Below, piece by piece: positions 9,743-19,600 of a stretch of 64,000 nucleotides of DNA. Source of the DNA: Paraburkholderia dioscoreae (GTDB lineage: Bacteria > Pseudomonadota > Gammaproteobacteria > Burkholderiales > Burkholderiaceae); the NCBI RefSeq assembly GCF_902459535.1, contig NZ_LR699553.1:1116001-1180000 (forward strand), given 5' to 3'. The translations under genes and the position numbers were made by a program. The first letter of the stretch is position 1. Every line of letters begins with the position of its first letter. The notes beneath the pieces were generated by a model. That model saw only the letters and a list, made by a program, of their open reading frames with translations, did no database searches and was not told the origin of the DNA.

Positions 9743-10390
9743 CAAACAGGCGTGCGTTGGATGCCCGGCTGTGATGCCGGGCAGGCCCGACCTGGTTCGT
9801 GGTAGCCCTGGCGGTTTGAAGGATGCGTCCGTGCAGCTGATTTCATCAGTGCCCGCGCGGCAGACTCGCGTGACGCGAGGCCCGCAGCTGCACGCGGCAA
9901 ATCTGTGACGCATTCCAGTCGAAGTGGTGCGACCGGATGCGACTTCCCGAATTCCTGACGCCGACTCCTGATACTCCCTCGCTTTCAGTTGCTCCAGTGA
10001 AGTGGAGCAACAATGGAGCAGCATTGTTCCGCGCTGTTAATCCTATTAACACTACAGATTACGCCGTGGAAAAATTATATTTTCGCCGATTCAGAGCAAT
10101 CTATATCCGCGGCTTTACCTTGCACGGCGGCTAATTCCGACTGTCGCTTCTCAGGCTACACACTAACCACTCCGACGAGCTTTATCTGAAGTCTGAAAGG
10201 TCTCAGAATTGCAAGCATCGGTCGAGTTGCAAAAAAGGCGCGAAGTTAGACAGCGTGCCCGCTGGACGACAGGCGCCATCAATGAAGCTTTTCTACTGGC
10301 ATGCGGTTGCTTTGCGCAGATGACGCTATCAGGTGTTGCAGCGCGCACAAGAGAGAACGCAAGGGTAGCGGCTTGTTTCAGGAGCAGACA
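9743..10390. other. Gene-poor stretch with a hairpin
   Basis: About 650 bases with no convincing gene. An 8-bp inverted repeat (9762-9769 with 9776-9783, 6-base loop) just after the LysR stop may end its transcript, although no T tract follows. The part around 10030-10110 is AT-rich compared with its surroundings and may hold a promoter for the following DUF3331 gene. Confidence 0.45.
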
Positions 10391-10810
10391 ATGCGTTTTC
10401 TCGAGAACCAGAGGGACCCGTGGGGCCACCTGCTTGGCGAGCTCAGGGTTTTTTCAAAGGGCGGACAACAGGATACAACCCGCCGGTTTTCCGCAACGCA
10501 AGTCGTACTTGGCGCGCGGACGATTTATACGCCGTCGCCAGAACTTGTTGTGAACATTGTTGAGCGCACGGGGCCGACGTCGGCGACCGTAACCTGGAAT
10601 GAGCCGAGCTGCAGGTATGGTTACCAGACCTGGCGAGCCGCAATATCACGCCTGTCCGGTGTCTGCGTCATCAGCGGCAAAGTTATTCGACGGGGCGACC
10701 TGGTATTCAAGCCGCAGGTAAGACCGATTCCTCTGAACGCGCACGCAATGATTCTTCAATCGGTCGTCGACAGACTTGCGCCACTTCTTGAAGAAGACGA
10801 GTCCGAGTAA
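10391..10810 (+). CDS. DUF3331 domain protein
   Basis: 139 residues from ATG 10391, with GGAG eight bases upstream. The C-terminal half matches DUF3331, a family found mostly in Burkholderia-type bacteria: WNEPSCRYGYQTW, then SGVCVISGKVIRRGDLVF, and a final PLNAHAMI. The single cysteine pair suggests possible metal or disulphide chemistry, but no function is established. It opens a series of small plus-strand genes. Confidence 0.75.
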   Translation: MRFLENQRDPWGHLLGELRVFSKGGQQDTTRRFSATQVVLGARTIYTPSPELVVNIVERTGPTSATVTWNEPSCRYGYQTWRAAISRLSGVCVISGKVIRRGDLVFKPQVRPIPLNAHAMILQSVVDRLAPLLEEDESE

Positions 10811-11002
10811 GTTGGTATAAAGCGTAAATCGGGCAATCCGGTGATTGTTCGGTAACGACAAGAAATCAATTCGGAAAACCAATCTTTATCTGAAGCGACA
10901 GTCTGGCTAATCTTGATTTGCCTGGCGGCGGGATGCCTCCAGCAGCCAAATGAAGGGGTCTTGCCATGACCAATGCTTTCACTCATCAAACTGGAGATTC
11001 AA

Positions 11003-11290
11003 ATGGGTTCACGACTTCTGCGCGTTTCGCTCGCGCTGATTCTGGCCGGCGCCGCGAGCGCCGCTCTCGCGGAGGGCGGCGGAGGCATTGGTCGCGCAGG
11101 CACTTACCCGCCGCAATTCGGACCGAATACACCGTCACACAAAGACCTGCTCGAGCTACGGAAGGAAAAGCGCGAGCAGGCTAGCCGTGCGGTGGTAGCT
11201 GATGCTACGTCGGATGTGGGTGGCACGGCCGACATAGTCTCGCAAGCAGGTGTAGCAACGGCTGCGCCGTCGATTCACAGCCATCACTAA
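11003..11290 (+). CDS. Small secreted protein
   Basis: 95 residues from ATG 11003 with GGAG upstream. The first 23 residues form a clear signal peptide ending ASAALA, followed by a glycine-rich EGGGGIGRAG and a Pro-rich start of the mature protein (YPPQFGPN). A charged helix (LLELRKEKREQ) follows and the protein ends HSHH. It is probably periplasmic. I recognise no family. Confidence 0.6.
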   Translation: MGSRLLRVSLALILAGAASAALAEGGGGIGRAGTYPPQFGPNTPSHKDLLELRKEKREQASRAVVADATSDVGGTADIVSQAGVATAAPSIHSHH

Positions 11291-11427
11291 ACAGCGTGAC
11301 GTTGTGCGCGCGGGAGCATCTGCGCGACGAAACCTCACCTCCCATTTTTCGAACGTTTTTGGTCCTGCGATAGCTGGAGCGCATTTTCGACATGGCGGAG
11401 GTAACTGTAGTCCGTCACGGAGACAAA

Positions 11428-11643
11428 ATGGCTATCGCAGCAATCGTAGTGAGCTTTCTGGTAAGCCTCGTAGGTGGTCCGAGTCTGCTGGACCACCTGT
11501 CTAAGACGCAGGTCGAGCACCTGCAGCAATCAGAAGAAGTGCAGCACTCGCAACTGCCGCCGGAACAGCAGGGGCCGCTAGCGCCCGCGCAAGATGTCGC
11601 GCCGACGTCGGTATCGGTCGCGAAAGAGAGCAGTAACTCCTGA
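11428..11643 (+). CDS. Small membrane-anchored protein
   Basis: 71 residues from ATG 11428, which has GGAG upstream; an in-frame ATG at 11392 would add 12 residues with a poorer site. One N-terminal hydrophobic helix (AIAAIVVSFLVSLVGG) is followed by a Gln/His-rich hydrophilic tail. It is likely anchored in the inner membrane. Unknown family; it belongs to the run of small envelope genes leading to mlaA. Confidence 0.5.
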   Translation: MAIAAIVVSFLVSLVGGPSLLDHLSKTQVEHLQQSEEVQHSQLPPEQQGPLAPAQDVAPTSVSVAKESSNS

Positions 11644-11753
11644 ACCTTGTACCTTGATTTGGCGGCGGTGACCCGGGGAAGAAGCACTGTCCACCTGTTC
11701 GCTGCTGGTCGTCGGCGATAGACGACCGAGAATTATTGAAGGAAGCAGCAAAG

Positions 11754-12539
11754 ATGAAGAAGTTGTGGAACACGCGTGTCGCAGGTGTCCTTATGGGCGT
11801 CGCCGCGGTAACGGGGCTGACTGCTTGCGCAACGGGGCCCGACCGGAAGGCGTCGGACCCGCTTGAGCCCATGAACAGGGCGGTCTTCTCATTCAATGAG
11901 AGCCTTGACCAGCATGTCGCCAAGCCTGTGGCGACCGGTTATACGAAAGTGATACCACAGCCCTTGCGCAATGCCGTCAGCAATTTCTTTTCGAACCTCG
12001 GTGACATTGGCAATTTCGCTAATAACCTGCTGCAATTTAAGGTCACCGCAGCAACCGAAGACCTGATGCGCTTCACGTTTAACTCAACGTTCGGTCTTGG
12101 CGGCCTGCTCGACTGGGCGTCGGCTGCGGGTCTGCCGAAGCATCATGAGGATTTCGGGCTTACGCTTGGGCATTATGGCGTACCCGCGGGCCCTTATCTT
12201 GTACTGCCACTGTTTGGACCGAGCTCCGCGCGCGACGCAAGCGGCTGGGTTGTTGCGAGTGCGCTCACTCCTACGGCCTATCTTCCGGTTGAGGCGGGTG
12301 CACCTCTCTTTGGGCTGAACGTCGTAAGTGCGCGCGCCGATATGCTGGGTGCGACTGACCTTCTTGAACAGGCGGCTCTCGATAAGTACAGCTTTGTGCG
12401 TGACGGATACATGCAGCGACGTGCATACCTGTTGAACGACGGTAACGCTCTGCCTTCATACGAAGAGCCCGCCGAGAGCACCGGCGATTTAGCAGCTCAG
12501 GCGCAGCCCGATGGCGGAGCCATGCCTGCTTCGAAGTAG
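11754..12539 (+). CDS. mlaA: MlaA/VacJ family outer-membrane lipoprotein
   Basis: 261 residues from ATG 11754 with GAAGGA upstream. A lipoprotein signal ends in LTAC with Cys25, followed by SDPLEPMNRAVFSFN, the family signature, and later GDIGNFANNLLQ and FGLTLGHYGVPAGPYLVLP. MlaA sits in the outer membrane and takes mislocated phospholipids from the outer leaflet for return through MlaC and MlaFEDB. The mlaFEDCB genes are not adjacent, so this may be an extra paralogue carried on the island. Confidence 0.9.
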   Translation: MKKLWNTRVAGVLMGVAAVTGLTACATGPDRKASDPLEPMNRAVFSFNESLDQHVAKPVATGYTKVIPQPLRNAVSNFFSNLGDIGNFANNLLQFKVTAATEDLMRFTFNSTFGLGGLLDWASAAGLPKHHEDFGLTLGHYGVPAGPYLVLPLFGPSSARDASGWVVASALTPTAYLPVEAGAPLFGLNVVSARADMLGATDLLEQAALDKYSFVRDGYMQRRAYLLNDGNALPSYEEPAESTGDLAAQAQPDGGAMPASK

Positions 12540-12557
12540 AGATGAGGGGTTGGACTT

Positions 12558-12797
12558 ATGGACGGCGCAATAACCCGCAACGGGGGGCACGTTGTCATGT
12601 CCGGCTTTGACATCGCACTACAGGTCGAATGCGAAATCTGCGGGTCGACGGACGTTTCCGTGCTCGGCGACGAGGACGCAAGAACGATGTTCGAGTTCGT
12701 CAGGGATGGCGCGGCGGGTCACAGAGGAGGCCTTGTAGCCTCAACAATGGTGGTCTCGTGTGCCGAGTGCGGTATAACTTACGAGTTCCAGTCCTGA
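12558..12797 (+). CDS. Small protein with paired CxxC motifs
   Basis: 79 residues starting 18 bases after the mlaA stop, with a GAGGGG ribosome site. Two CxxC pairs (CEIC near residue 25 and CAEC near residue 67) bracket a 40-residue acidic middle, which suggests a zinc-ribbon-like fold. I recognise no family. It probably shares the mlaA transcript and ends at the terminator that follows. Confidence 0.55.
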   Translation: MDGAITRNGGHVVMSGFDIALQVECEICGSTDVSVLGDEDARTMFEFVRDGAAGHRGGLVASTMVVSCAECGITYEFQS

Positions 12798-12811
12798 TTC
12801 GATGTGGCAGG

Positions 12812-12849
12812 AAAAAAGCGCGAAGACGGCAGTCCTCGCGCTTTTTTTA
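12812..12849. terminator. Bidirectional rho-independent terminator
   Basis: An A-run, an 11-bp stem with one mismatch built on AGCGCGA, and a T-run lie between the convergent small-protein gene and the porin gene. The symmetric A and T runs allow stopping in both directions. Confidence 0.85.
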
Positions 12850-12894
12850 TTTTCTTCTGGTCGGGCCAGAAGAAAGCTGGCCCGACCTCGGAGC

Positions 12895-14058
12895 TTAGAA
12901 CTTGTGGCGGATACCCACGATTGCGATTTCCTGATGGCTGGTGCCGGCGTAGCCGTACGAACCAATGGATGCCTGGGCGGCTTGCGTCGTGCGCGTGCCA
13001 GTTGCCGCGTCGTACACCGACTGCGTGCCGCTCGCGTGTTGATAGGCGGCCATCGCGTAGAAGTCCGTGCGCTTGGACAGCGCATAGTCGGCACCCAACG
13101 AAGCCTGGTGATAGCTCGCTGACGTGTCGCCGCTCGCCTTCATGTACGTGTAGCCTGCACCCACGAGCAATGCGGGCGTGAGCTGGTACGCTGCGAAGAC
13201 GTTGCCGATATTGTACTTCTCGGTCTCGCTGAAGCCGGACTTGCCGTCCGGGCTGTAACGCGCGTTGCTGTACGAGAGGCCGACCGTCGCGGAGCCGAAG
13301 ACGTACTGACCTGCAACCCGCGCGATGCCGATGGAGTGTGCTGTCGAGTAGCCGTTATTGACGGGACTGTTGAAGAGCGAGTCGGAAGACGGGCTGTTCC
13401 AGCCTGTCGTACGATTTGCAGTTGGATTATTCGCGTAGAAGTAGCCTGCGGCAAGCGATACGGGACCGTTGTTGTACGTTGCTGCGCCGCTCCACGTCTG
13501 CCCCTGGCCTGTCGTGCCCGCGCCATTGCTGAAGCCGTAGAGGCCTTCGAGCTGGAACCCTGCATAGGTGGGCGAAACGTACTTCACTGCGTTGGACGTA
13601 CGCAGGCTGTTGTCGTAGTTGTCGACGTCGCCCGGCGTCGCGAAGATGCCGCCGAAGAAGTTGTCGCCCGTGATGCCCTGCACCATGTCGACAAGCGGGT
13701 CGTACTGACGGCCGAGTGTGACAGTACCGTACTTGTCGCTGGTCAGTCCCACGAAGGCCTGACGACCGAACTCACGACCACCCTGGTTCAGTTTGCCGGT
13801 GCCCGGGTCAAAACCACTTTCCAACTGAAAAACCGCCTTCAGTCCACTGCCCAGGTCCTCGGAACCCTTGATACCCCAGCGGTTGCCGTTCATGTTGCCG
13901 TTAATCATCCCCACCTGTTTCTTGTTGCCATCAGCGTTGTGCACATAGCCGATGCCTGCGTCGACGATGCCGTAAAGCGTGACGCTGGATTGCGCGTTGG
14001 CTGCCACCGTGAAGCCAGCGAGCGCAATTGCGATAGGGGTCAATACGTACTGCTTCAT
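12895..14058 (-). CDS. Gram-negative porin, OmpC-like
   Basis: 387 residues with a signal peptide ending ANAQ, a mature start QSSVTLYGIVDAG, and the final aromatic residue of outer-membrane beta-barrels (C-terminal GIRHKF). The middle holds the family GIKGSEDLG and GRQAFVGL segments. It forms general diffusion channels in the outer membrane. GGAG precedes the ATG at 14058. A second, different porin lies at 49922-51073 on the chromosomal side. Confidence 0.92.
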   Translation of the reverse strand: MKQYVLTPIAIALAGFTVAANAQSSVTLYGIVDAGIGYVHNADGNKKQVGMINGNMNGNRWGIKGSEDLGSGLKAVFQLESGFDPGTGKLNQGGREFGRQAFVGLTSDKYGTVTLGRQYDPLVDMVQGITGDNFFGGIFATPGDVDNYDNSLRTSNAVKYVSPTYAGFQLEGLYGFSNGAGTTGQGQTWSGAATYNNGPVSLAAGYFYANNPTANRTTGWNSPSSDSLFNSPVNNGYSTAHSIGIARVAGQYVFGSATVGLSYSNARYSPDGKSGFSETEKYNIGNVFAAYQLTPALLVGAGYTYMKASGDTSASYHQASLGADYALSKRTDFYAMAAYQHASGTQSVYDAATGTRTTQAAQASIGSYGYAGTSHQEIAIVGIRHKF

Positions 14059-14764
14059 ATCTTCGTTCTCCAGATGTTTTACTTACGTCGGTAATGCGAC
14101 CGTAAAGATAACGTGTCAGAACGATGGCGATAATTGGCAAAGTGAAGGGTGTATCAGGTGCGCTACGCAAAAATGAGCGTTTGTGCCGGTTGATAAAGTA
14201 GAAGCTGGAATCAGGAGAGCGTTAAATGCCTGTATTCATTGAACTCACCTTCCACCTGTCAGGCGCTGTTCGGAATGAGCGAAAAGACTATTCGTAAGCC
14301 AGGTCTTCCGGATAGAAGCTCGGCGATGTACGCTTCACTCAACCCTATCTCCTCGCAGTTGTTGTTGCCCTGGGCCAGGGACTTCGCGCTCTTCACGCGA
14401 AGTCCCGATTCTCCTCCCTCCGCGTCGTTACCGCCTGTCCAATTTTCAATCTAGGAAACTCCGCAATTTGCAGGGGAATCGACGCGAGTGTGAACGTGCT
14501 TTCCGTATGTTCTATTCGTTGTGGGCGAACACAGTATTCGTGCAACGGGACCTTACAACGTGGTTCTGCCCGAGATAAGATGCGGCCAGCCTAGGTGCTT
14601 CCCGCAAGTTGTCACCCGGGCCCGGGGTTCCGCTCACAAGGCGGCCCCCGCCTCAGTCCGCTTCTCTTGAGACGTTGGCTCTGTCCGCTCGCTGCATATG
14701 GCGCGTCCCTCCAGTTACCAGTCGTTGACTAGTCGCAATCGCCGCACCGACCTTCCCGTGTTCT
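14059..14764. other. Intergenic region upstream of the porin
   Basis: About 700 bases without a gene I can support. The first 150 should hold the minus-strand porin promoter. Short frames further right lack ribosome sites and family character. No repeat or RNA gene was recognised. Confidence 0.45.
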
Positions 14765-14986
14765 TTAGAAAAGCAATACACACCGAACGGCGTCCGCTAT
14801 GGCCAGAAGGATTGCCATCCCTATCGCGAGCACAGCGACACCGAAATAGAGAACCGACGCGACGATGGCGATGCGCAGCATTTTCGCGGGATAGAGGACG
14901 TTAATCGAGCGTATCCGTCGGCCGATAGCCCGATGCAGCCGGTTAATCGGTGTTCCGAGAATCGTGTTCGACATGGCGGATTTCAT
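14765..14986 (-). CDS. Small membrane protein downstream of efflux operon
   Basis: 73 residues with GGAG eight bases before the ATG at 14986. A basic N-terminal half (GRRIRSINVLYPAKMLR) is followed by one long hydrophobic helix (about residues 38-65). It lies after the outer-membrane component of the efflux operon, beyond a hairpin. Family unknown; single-pass inner-membrane protein likely. Confidence 0.5.
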   Translation of the reverse strand: MKSAMSNTILGTPINRLHRAIGRRIRSINVLYPAKMLRIAIVASVLYFGVAVLAIGMAILLAIADAVRCVLLF

Positions 14987-15006
14987 GATGTCACTCCAGA
15001 AAGCGG

Positions 15007-15038
15007 CAGGCCCATCCGATGCTCTGGATGGGCCTGCG
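15007..15038 (-). terminator. Hairpin after the efflux operon
   Basis: A perfect 12-bp stem (15007-15018 with 15027-15038, 8-base loop) 26 bases after the stop of the outer-membrane factor gene. The T-richness after the stem on the minus strand is weak, so it may allow some read-through to the small gene beyond. Confidence 0.6.
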
Positions 15039-15063
15039 TAATGCTCAACTCACAACTGCTCCG

Positions 15064-16614
15064 TTACTTCTGTGCGACTGCTGTTTGCACCGGAGCTGTG
15101 GGCGCTACCTGTCCCATGGCCGGCTGACCAGGTTGCGGCACAACGTCGCCCCATCCGCCACCAAGCGCGCGAATCAGGTTGACAGTGGACGCCGCCTGCA
15201 CACCCTGCAGCTGCACCGCTGAGCGGCGAGCCTGCAGAACGGTACGCTCCGCATCGATGACGTCCAGATAGTTCACCGCGCCCTCGGTGTACTGCGACCG
15301 CGAGAGGTCCGCTGCACGTTGCGATGCCTTGACTGCTTCGTTCTGCGTTTTCGTCTGGTCTTCCAGGATGCGCATGTCCGACAGGTTGTCTTCGACTTCA
15401 CGGAACGCTACGAGTACCTGCTGCCGGTAGTTGGCGACGTCCTCCTCGTAGACGGCGCGCGCATTCGCAAGGTTTCCCTTGCGGCGTCCACCGTCAAAAA
15501 TCGGAATATTTAGCGCCGTACCGGCAAGTGGACCGAGCAGGAATGCGCGGCTGCTCCATTTGAAGAGGTCGCCAATCGTAGCCGATTCGAAGCCACCCGT
15601 ACCAGTGATGGTGAGTGAGGGGAAGAACGCCGCCTTCGCGATACCGATGCGCGAGTTCGCCGCGGCCATCGAACGCTCTGCAGCGGCAATGTCCGGTCGA
15701 CGCTCGAGCAGCGAAGATGGCAGGCCCGGCGGCACGCGCAGGTTGACCGGGCGAATCGGGTCCGCCGCCATCGAGAACTCGGCCGGTGCCTTGCCGAGCA
15801 ACACGGCGAGGCTATGCTCAGAGGCGGCTCGAAGACGCTGCACGGTCATTGCATCCGACTGCGCAGTGGCCAGTTCCGCCTTAGCCCGCGAGAGGTCGAG
15901 TTCAGTGATTTCGCCTTCCGTATAGCGGCGCTGTACCAGCTTCAGGGCCTGCTGTCTGAGGTCAACCGCGTTCCTGAACACCTCGGACTCGGCGTCGAGC
16001 TCACGCAGCGCAAAGTAGTTCTGCGCGACGTCCGCCTGCAGGGCAAGCGTCACTGAGCGGAAGAGCGCCTCACTGCGCTGCGTGTCGGCACGGGCCGCGT
16101 CAACTGTCGACGCGACTCGACCGAACAGGTCCACTTCGTACGAAGCGCTGGCCTGAGCGCGCCAGAACGTCTGCTGAGGCACATTCGTGCCATCCGACTC
16201 GAAGAGCGACGCGGCTGAGACCCGCTGCCTCGTCGGACCAAACCCGGCGTCGAGCGACGGGAAGAGCCCAGCGCGCGCAGCCTGATTCATCGCCCGCGCT
16301 TCTTTCACGCGGGCTGCTGCGGATTTCAGGTTCTGGTTCGCATCCAGGGCCTGCTGTTCGAGGTCGTTCAGCTTCGCGTCCTCGAACACTTTCCACCATT
16401 CGCCGCGGGCGACGTCTTCCGACGGTTGCGCTGTCTTCCACGTGCCAGCTTCTTCCGGTGACAACGGCTGCTGCGGTGCCTCTTTGAAAGTCGCAGTAGT
16501 CGGTGTGGACGGCACGTCGTACTTCGGTGCCAGCGAGCAGCCGGCCAGAACCAGCAGGGCGCCCAGCAGGAACGAGCCGGTGAAACCCGTCTTCATTGAA
16601 AAAATCCCTTTCAT
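15064..16614 (-). CDS. opcM: RND efflux outer-membrane lipoprotein, OprM/OpcM type
   Basis: 516 residues from ATG 16614 with TAAGGAG upstream. A lipoprotein signal ends LAGC (Cys26), and two outer-membrane-efflux repeats follow; LLERRPDIAAAERSMAAANS and DLLRA-like segments are typical of the NodT family. It forms the trimeric channel through which the pump exports drugs. The start lies 10 bases after the pump gene stop, so the two are co-translated. Synteny with llpE-ceoA-ceoB-opcM of Burkholderia supports the symbol; sequence identity was not computed. Confidence 0.88.
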   Translation of the reverse strand: MKGIFSMKTGFTGSFLLGALLVLAGCSLAPKYDVPSTPTTATFKEAPQQPLSPEEAGTWKTAQPSEDVARGEWWKVFEDAKLNDLEQQALDANQNLKSAAARVKEARAMNQAARAGLFPSLDAGFGPTRQRVSAASLFESDGTNVPQQTFWRAQASASYEVDLFGRVASTVDAARADTQRSEALFRSVTLALQADVAQNYFALRELDAESEVFRNAVDLRQQALKLVQRRYTEGEITELDLSRAKAELATAQSDAMTVQRLRAASEHSLAVLLGKAPAEFSMAADPIRPVNLRVPPGLPSSLLERRPDIAAAERSMAAANSRIGIAKAAFFPSLTITGTGGFESATIGDLFKWSSRAFLLGPLAGTALNIPIFDGGRRKGNLANARAVYEEDVANYRQQVLVAFREVEDNLSDMRILEDQTKTQNEAVKASQRAADLSRSQYTEGAVNYLDVIDAERTVLQARRSAVQLQGVQAASTVNLIRALGGGWGDVVPQPGQPAMGQVAPTAPVQTAVAQK

Positions 16615-16624
16615 GATGGTCTCC

Positions 16625-19600
16625 TTACTCCTGGAATGCCGGTTCGGGAGCCTTCGCGCCCGGTTTGGCAGACGGACCAGTTGAGCCGCCGCTGCCGCCA
16701 TGCCCGCCATCGTTGTCGTCCGGACCGTGGATGTGCGGATGGTTGCCGTGCTTGTCCGTAAGCTGTTTACCGCCCGAGAGTTTGCGGAGAATCACATAGA
16801 ACACAGGTGTGAGAATGAGGCCGAAGAGCGTCACTCCCAACATCCCGAAGAACACTGCGATACCCATTGCACGACGCATTTCGGAGCCGGCACCCGTGGA
16901 CACGACCAGCGGAATCACACCCATGATGAACGCGATAGACGTCATCAGAATCGGGCGCAGACGCAGACGGCAGGCTTCAATCGCGGCCTGAACAATCGTG
17001 CGGCCCTGGATTTCCAACTCGCGTGCGAACTCCACAATCAGAATCGCGTTCTTCGCCGACAGCCCCACCAGCACCATCAGACCAATTTGCGTGAAGATGT
17101 TGTTGTCGCCACGCGTGAGCCACACCCCGAAGAGCGCGGACAGAATGCTCATCGGCACAATCAGCAGAATGGCGAGCGGCAACGTCAGGCTTTCGTACAT
17201 GGCAGCCAGCACGAGGAACACAAGTAGCACGCTGATAGGGAACACCCAGAACGCGGCGTTGCCGGTCAGAATCTGCTGGTAGGTCAAGTCTGTCCATTCG
17301 AACTTGATGCCGCGCGGCAGGGTTTGAGCTGCGATGCGTTCAACCGCCGCCATAGCCTGGCCAGACGAATATCCCGGCGCGGGGCCACCGTTGATGTCTG
17401 CTGCGAGGAAGCCGTTGTACCGAATCACCGTCTCCGGGCCGAACGTCGGCGTCACCTTAATGAGCGACGACAGGGGCACCATCTCGCCTGCCGCATTGCG
17501 GGTCTTGAGCTGCAGAATGCTTTCAGCCGACGTGCGGAACGGAGCATCAGCCTGTGCACGCACCTGGTAGACGCGACCGAACTTGTTAAAGTCGTTCACG
17601 TACAGCGAGCCCAGGTAAATCTGCATCGTGTCGAACACGTCAGTCACCGAGACGCCCAATTGCTTGGCCTTCTCGCGGTCCAGCTCGACGTTCAGCTGCG
17701 GAACGTTAATCTGGTAGCTCGAGAACGAGGGGCCGAGTTCAGGCGCTTTTGCTGCTGCAGCGAGGAATGCCTGCACTGCCTTGTTCAGCGCTTCATAACC
17801 CAGCGCGCCGCGGTCCTCAATCTGCAGCTTGAAGCCGCCGATAGTACCCAGACCCGACACCGGAGGAGGCGGGAAGGTCGCAATCATTGCGTCCTTGATG
17901 CCGGCATATTCCTTGTTCAGGTTACCGACAATCGCCGCTGCCGATTCATCCTTGCTGCGCTCCTTCGAGGGACTCATGACCGGGAACACCAGGCCGCTGC
18001 TCGACGAATTCATCAGGCCGGTAACGTTCAGGCCCGGGAATTCCGGCGAGTGCACGACACCAGGCTGTTTGCGGGCAATGATGCCCATCTCATGAACGAC
18101 TTTTTCTGTCCGGTCGAGCGATGCACCCGGGGGCAACTGCAGAATGCTAACGAGATAGTCCTTGTCCTGACCCGGCACAAAGCCGCCGGGCACAATCTTG
18201 CCGAACAGGAACGTGCCGCCCAGCAGGACACCATAGACGACCATCATCGCGGCCTTGCGATTGATGATGCCGCCGACACCCTTACCGTACGCTTCCGAGC
18301 CACGATGGAACACCTTGTTGAACACGTTGAAGAACGGTCCAAGAATGCGGTCCATGATTCGGGTGAGCCAGTCCTTCGGCGCGTGATGGTCCTTCAGCAG
18401 CAGCGCTGAAAGCGCGGGCGACAGTGTGAGCGAGTTGAACGCCGAGATGACGGTCGAAATCGCAATCGTCATGGCGAACTGCTTGTAGAACTGACCCGTC
18501 AGGCCCGACATGAATGCCAGCGGCACGAACACGGCTACGAGAGTCAGTGCAATGGCGATAATCGGCCCACTCACTTCCCGCATCGCTTCGTACGAAGCCT
18601 CAAGTGGCGTCAGGCCCGCAGCGATGTTCCGCTCGACGTTCTCCACCACCACAATCGCATCGTCGACCACAATCCCGATGGCCAGAACCATGCCGAACAG
18701 GGACAACGCATTGATGGTGAAGCCGAATGCCAGCATCAACGAGAACGTGCCCACAATCGACACGGGCACTGCCAGCAACGGAATCAGCGATGCGCGCCAG
18801 GTCTGCAGGAAGACGATGACGACGATAACGACAAGGACGATAGCCTCAAACAGAGTGTGAACGACCGCGTCGATACTTTCCCGGACAAACTGCGTTGGGT
18901 CATAGACAATCTTCGCTTCAACGCCTTCGGGCATGTCCTTCTGCAACTCTGCCGTGATTCGGCGAACATCGGTCGAAATCTGAAGCGAGTTCGCGTTGGG
19001 CTGCTGGAAGATGATGAGCTGCACGCCCGGCTTACCGTCGAGGCTCGCTCGCAGTGCATACTCTGCGGCACCCATTTCCACGCGTGCCACATCGCTCAGA
19101 TGCGTCACCGCGCCGTCTGGGGATGTCTTCAGGATGATGTTGCGGAACTCTTCTTCGGTCTTCAGACGGCCCTGGGCGTTCACGCTCAGTTGCATCGGAA
19201 CGTTGGTCGTCATCGGAGCGCCGCCGACGATGCCCGCCGCGACCTGAACATTCTGCTCGCGGATTGCCTTCACGACGTCGGTCGCCGTCAGGTTCTGACG
19301 GGCCACCTTCGTCGGGTCAAGCCAGACGCGCATGGAGTAGTCGCCTGCGCCCCACATCGCGACTTCGCCGACGCCGGGGACCTGTGCAAGCCGGTCCTTG
19401 ACATTAATAAGGGCGTAGTTGCGCAGATAGGTGAGGTCGTAGCGTCCGTTGGGCGATACGAGGTTCACACCCATCGTCAGGGTAGGCGACGACTTAATGG
19501 TATTTACACCAAGGCGCTGCACGTCCTCCGGAAGACGAGGCATGGCTTGCGACACGCGGTTCTGCACGAGTTGCTGTGCCTTGTCCGGGTCAGTGCCGAG

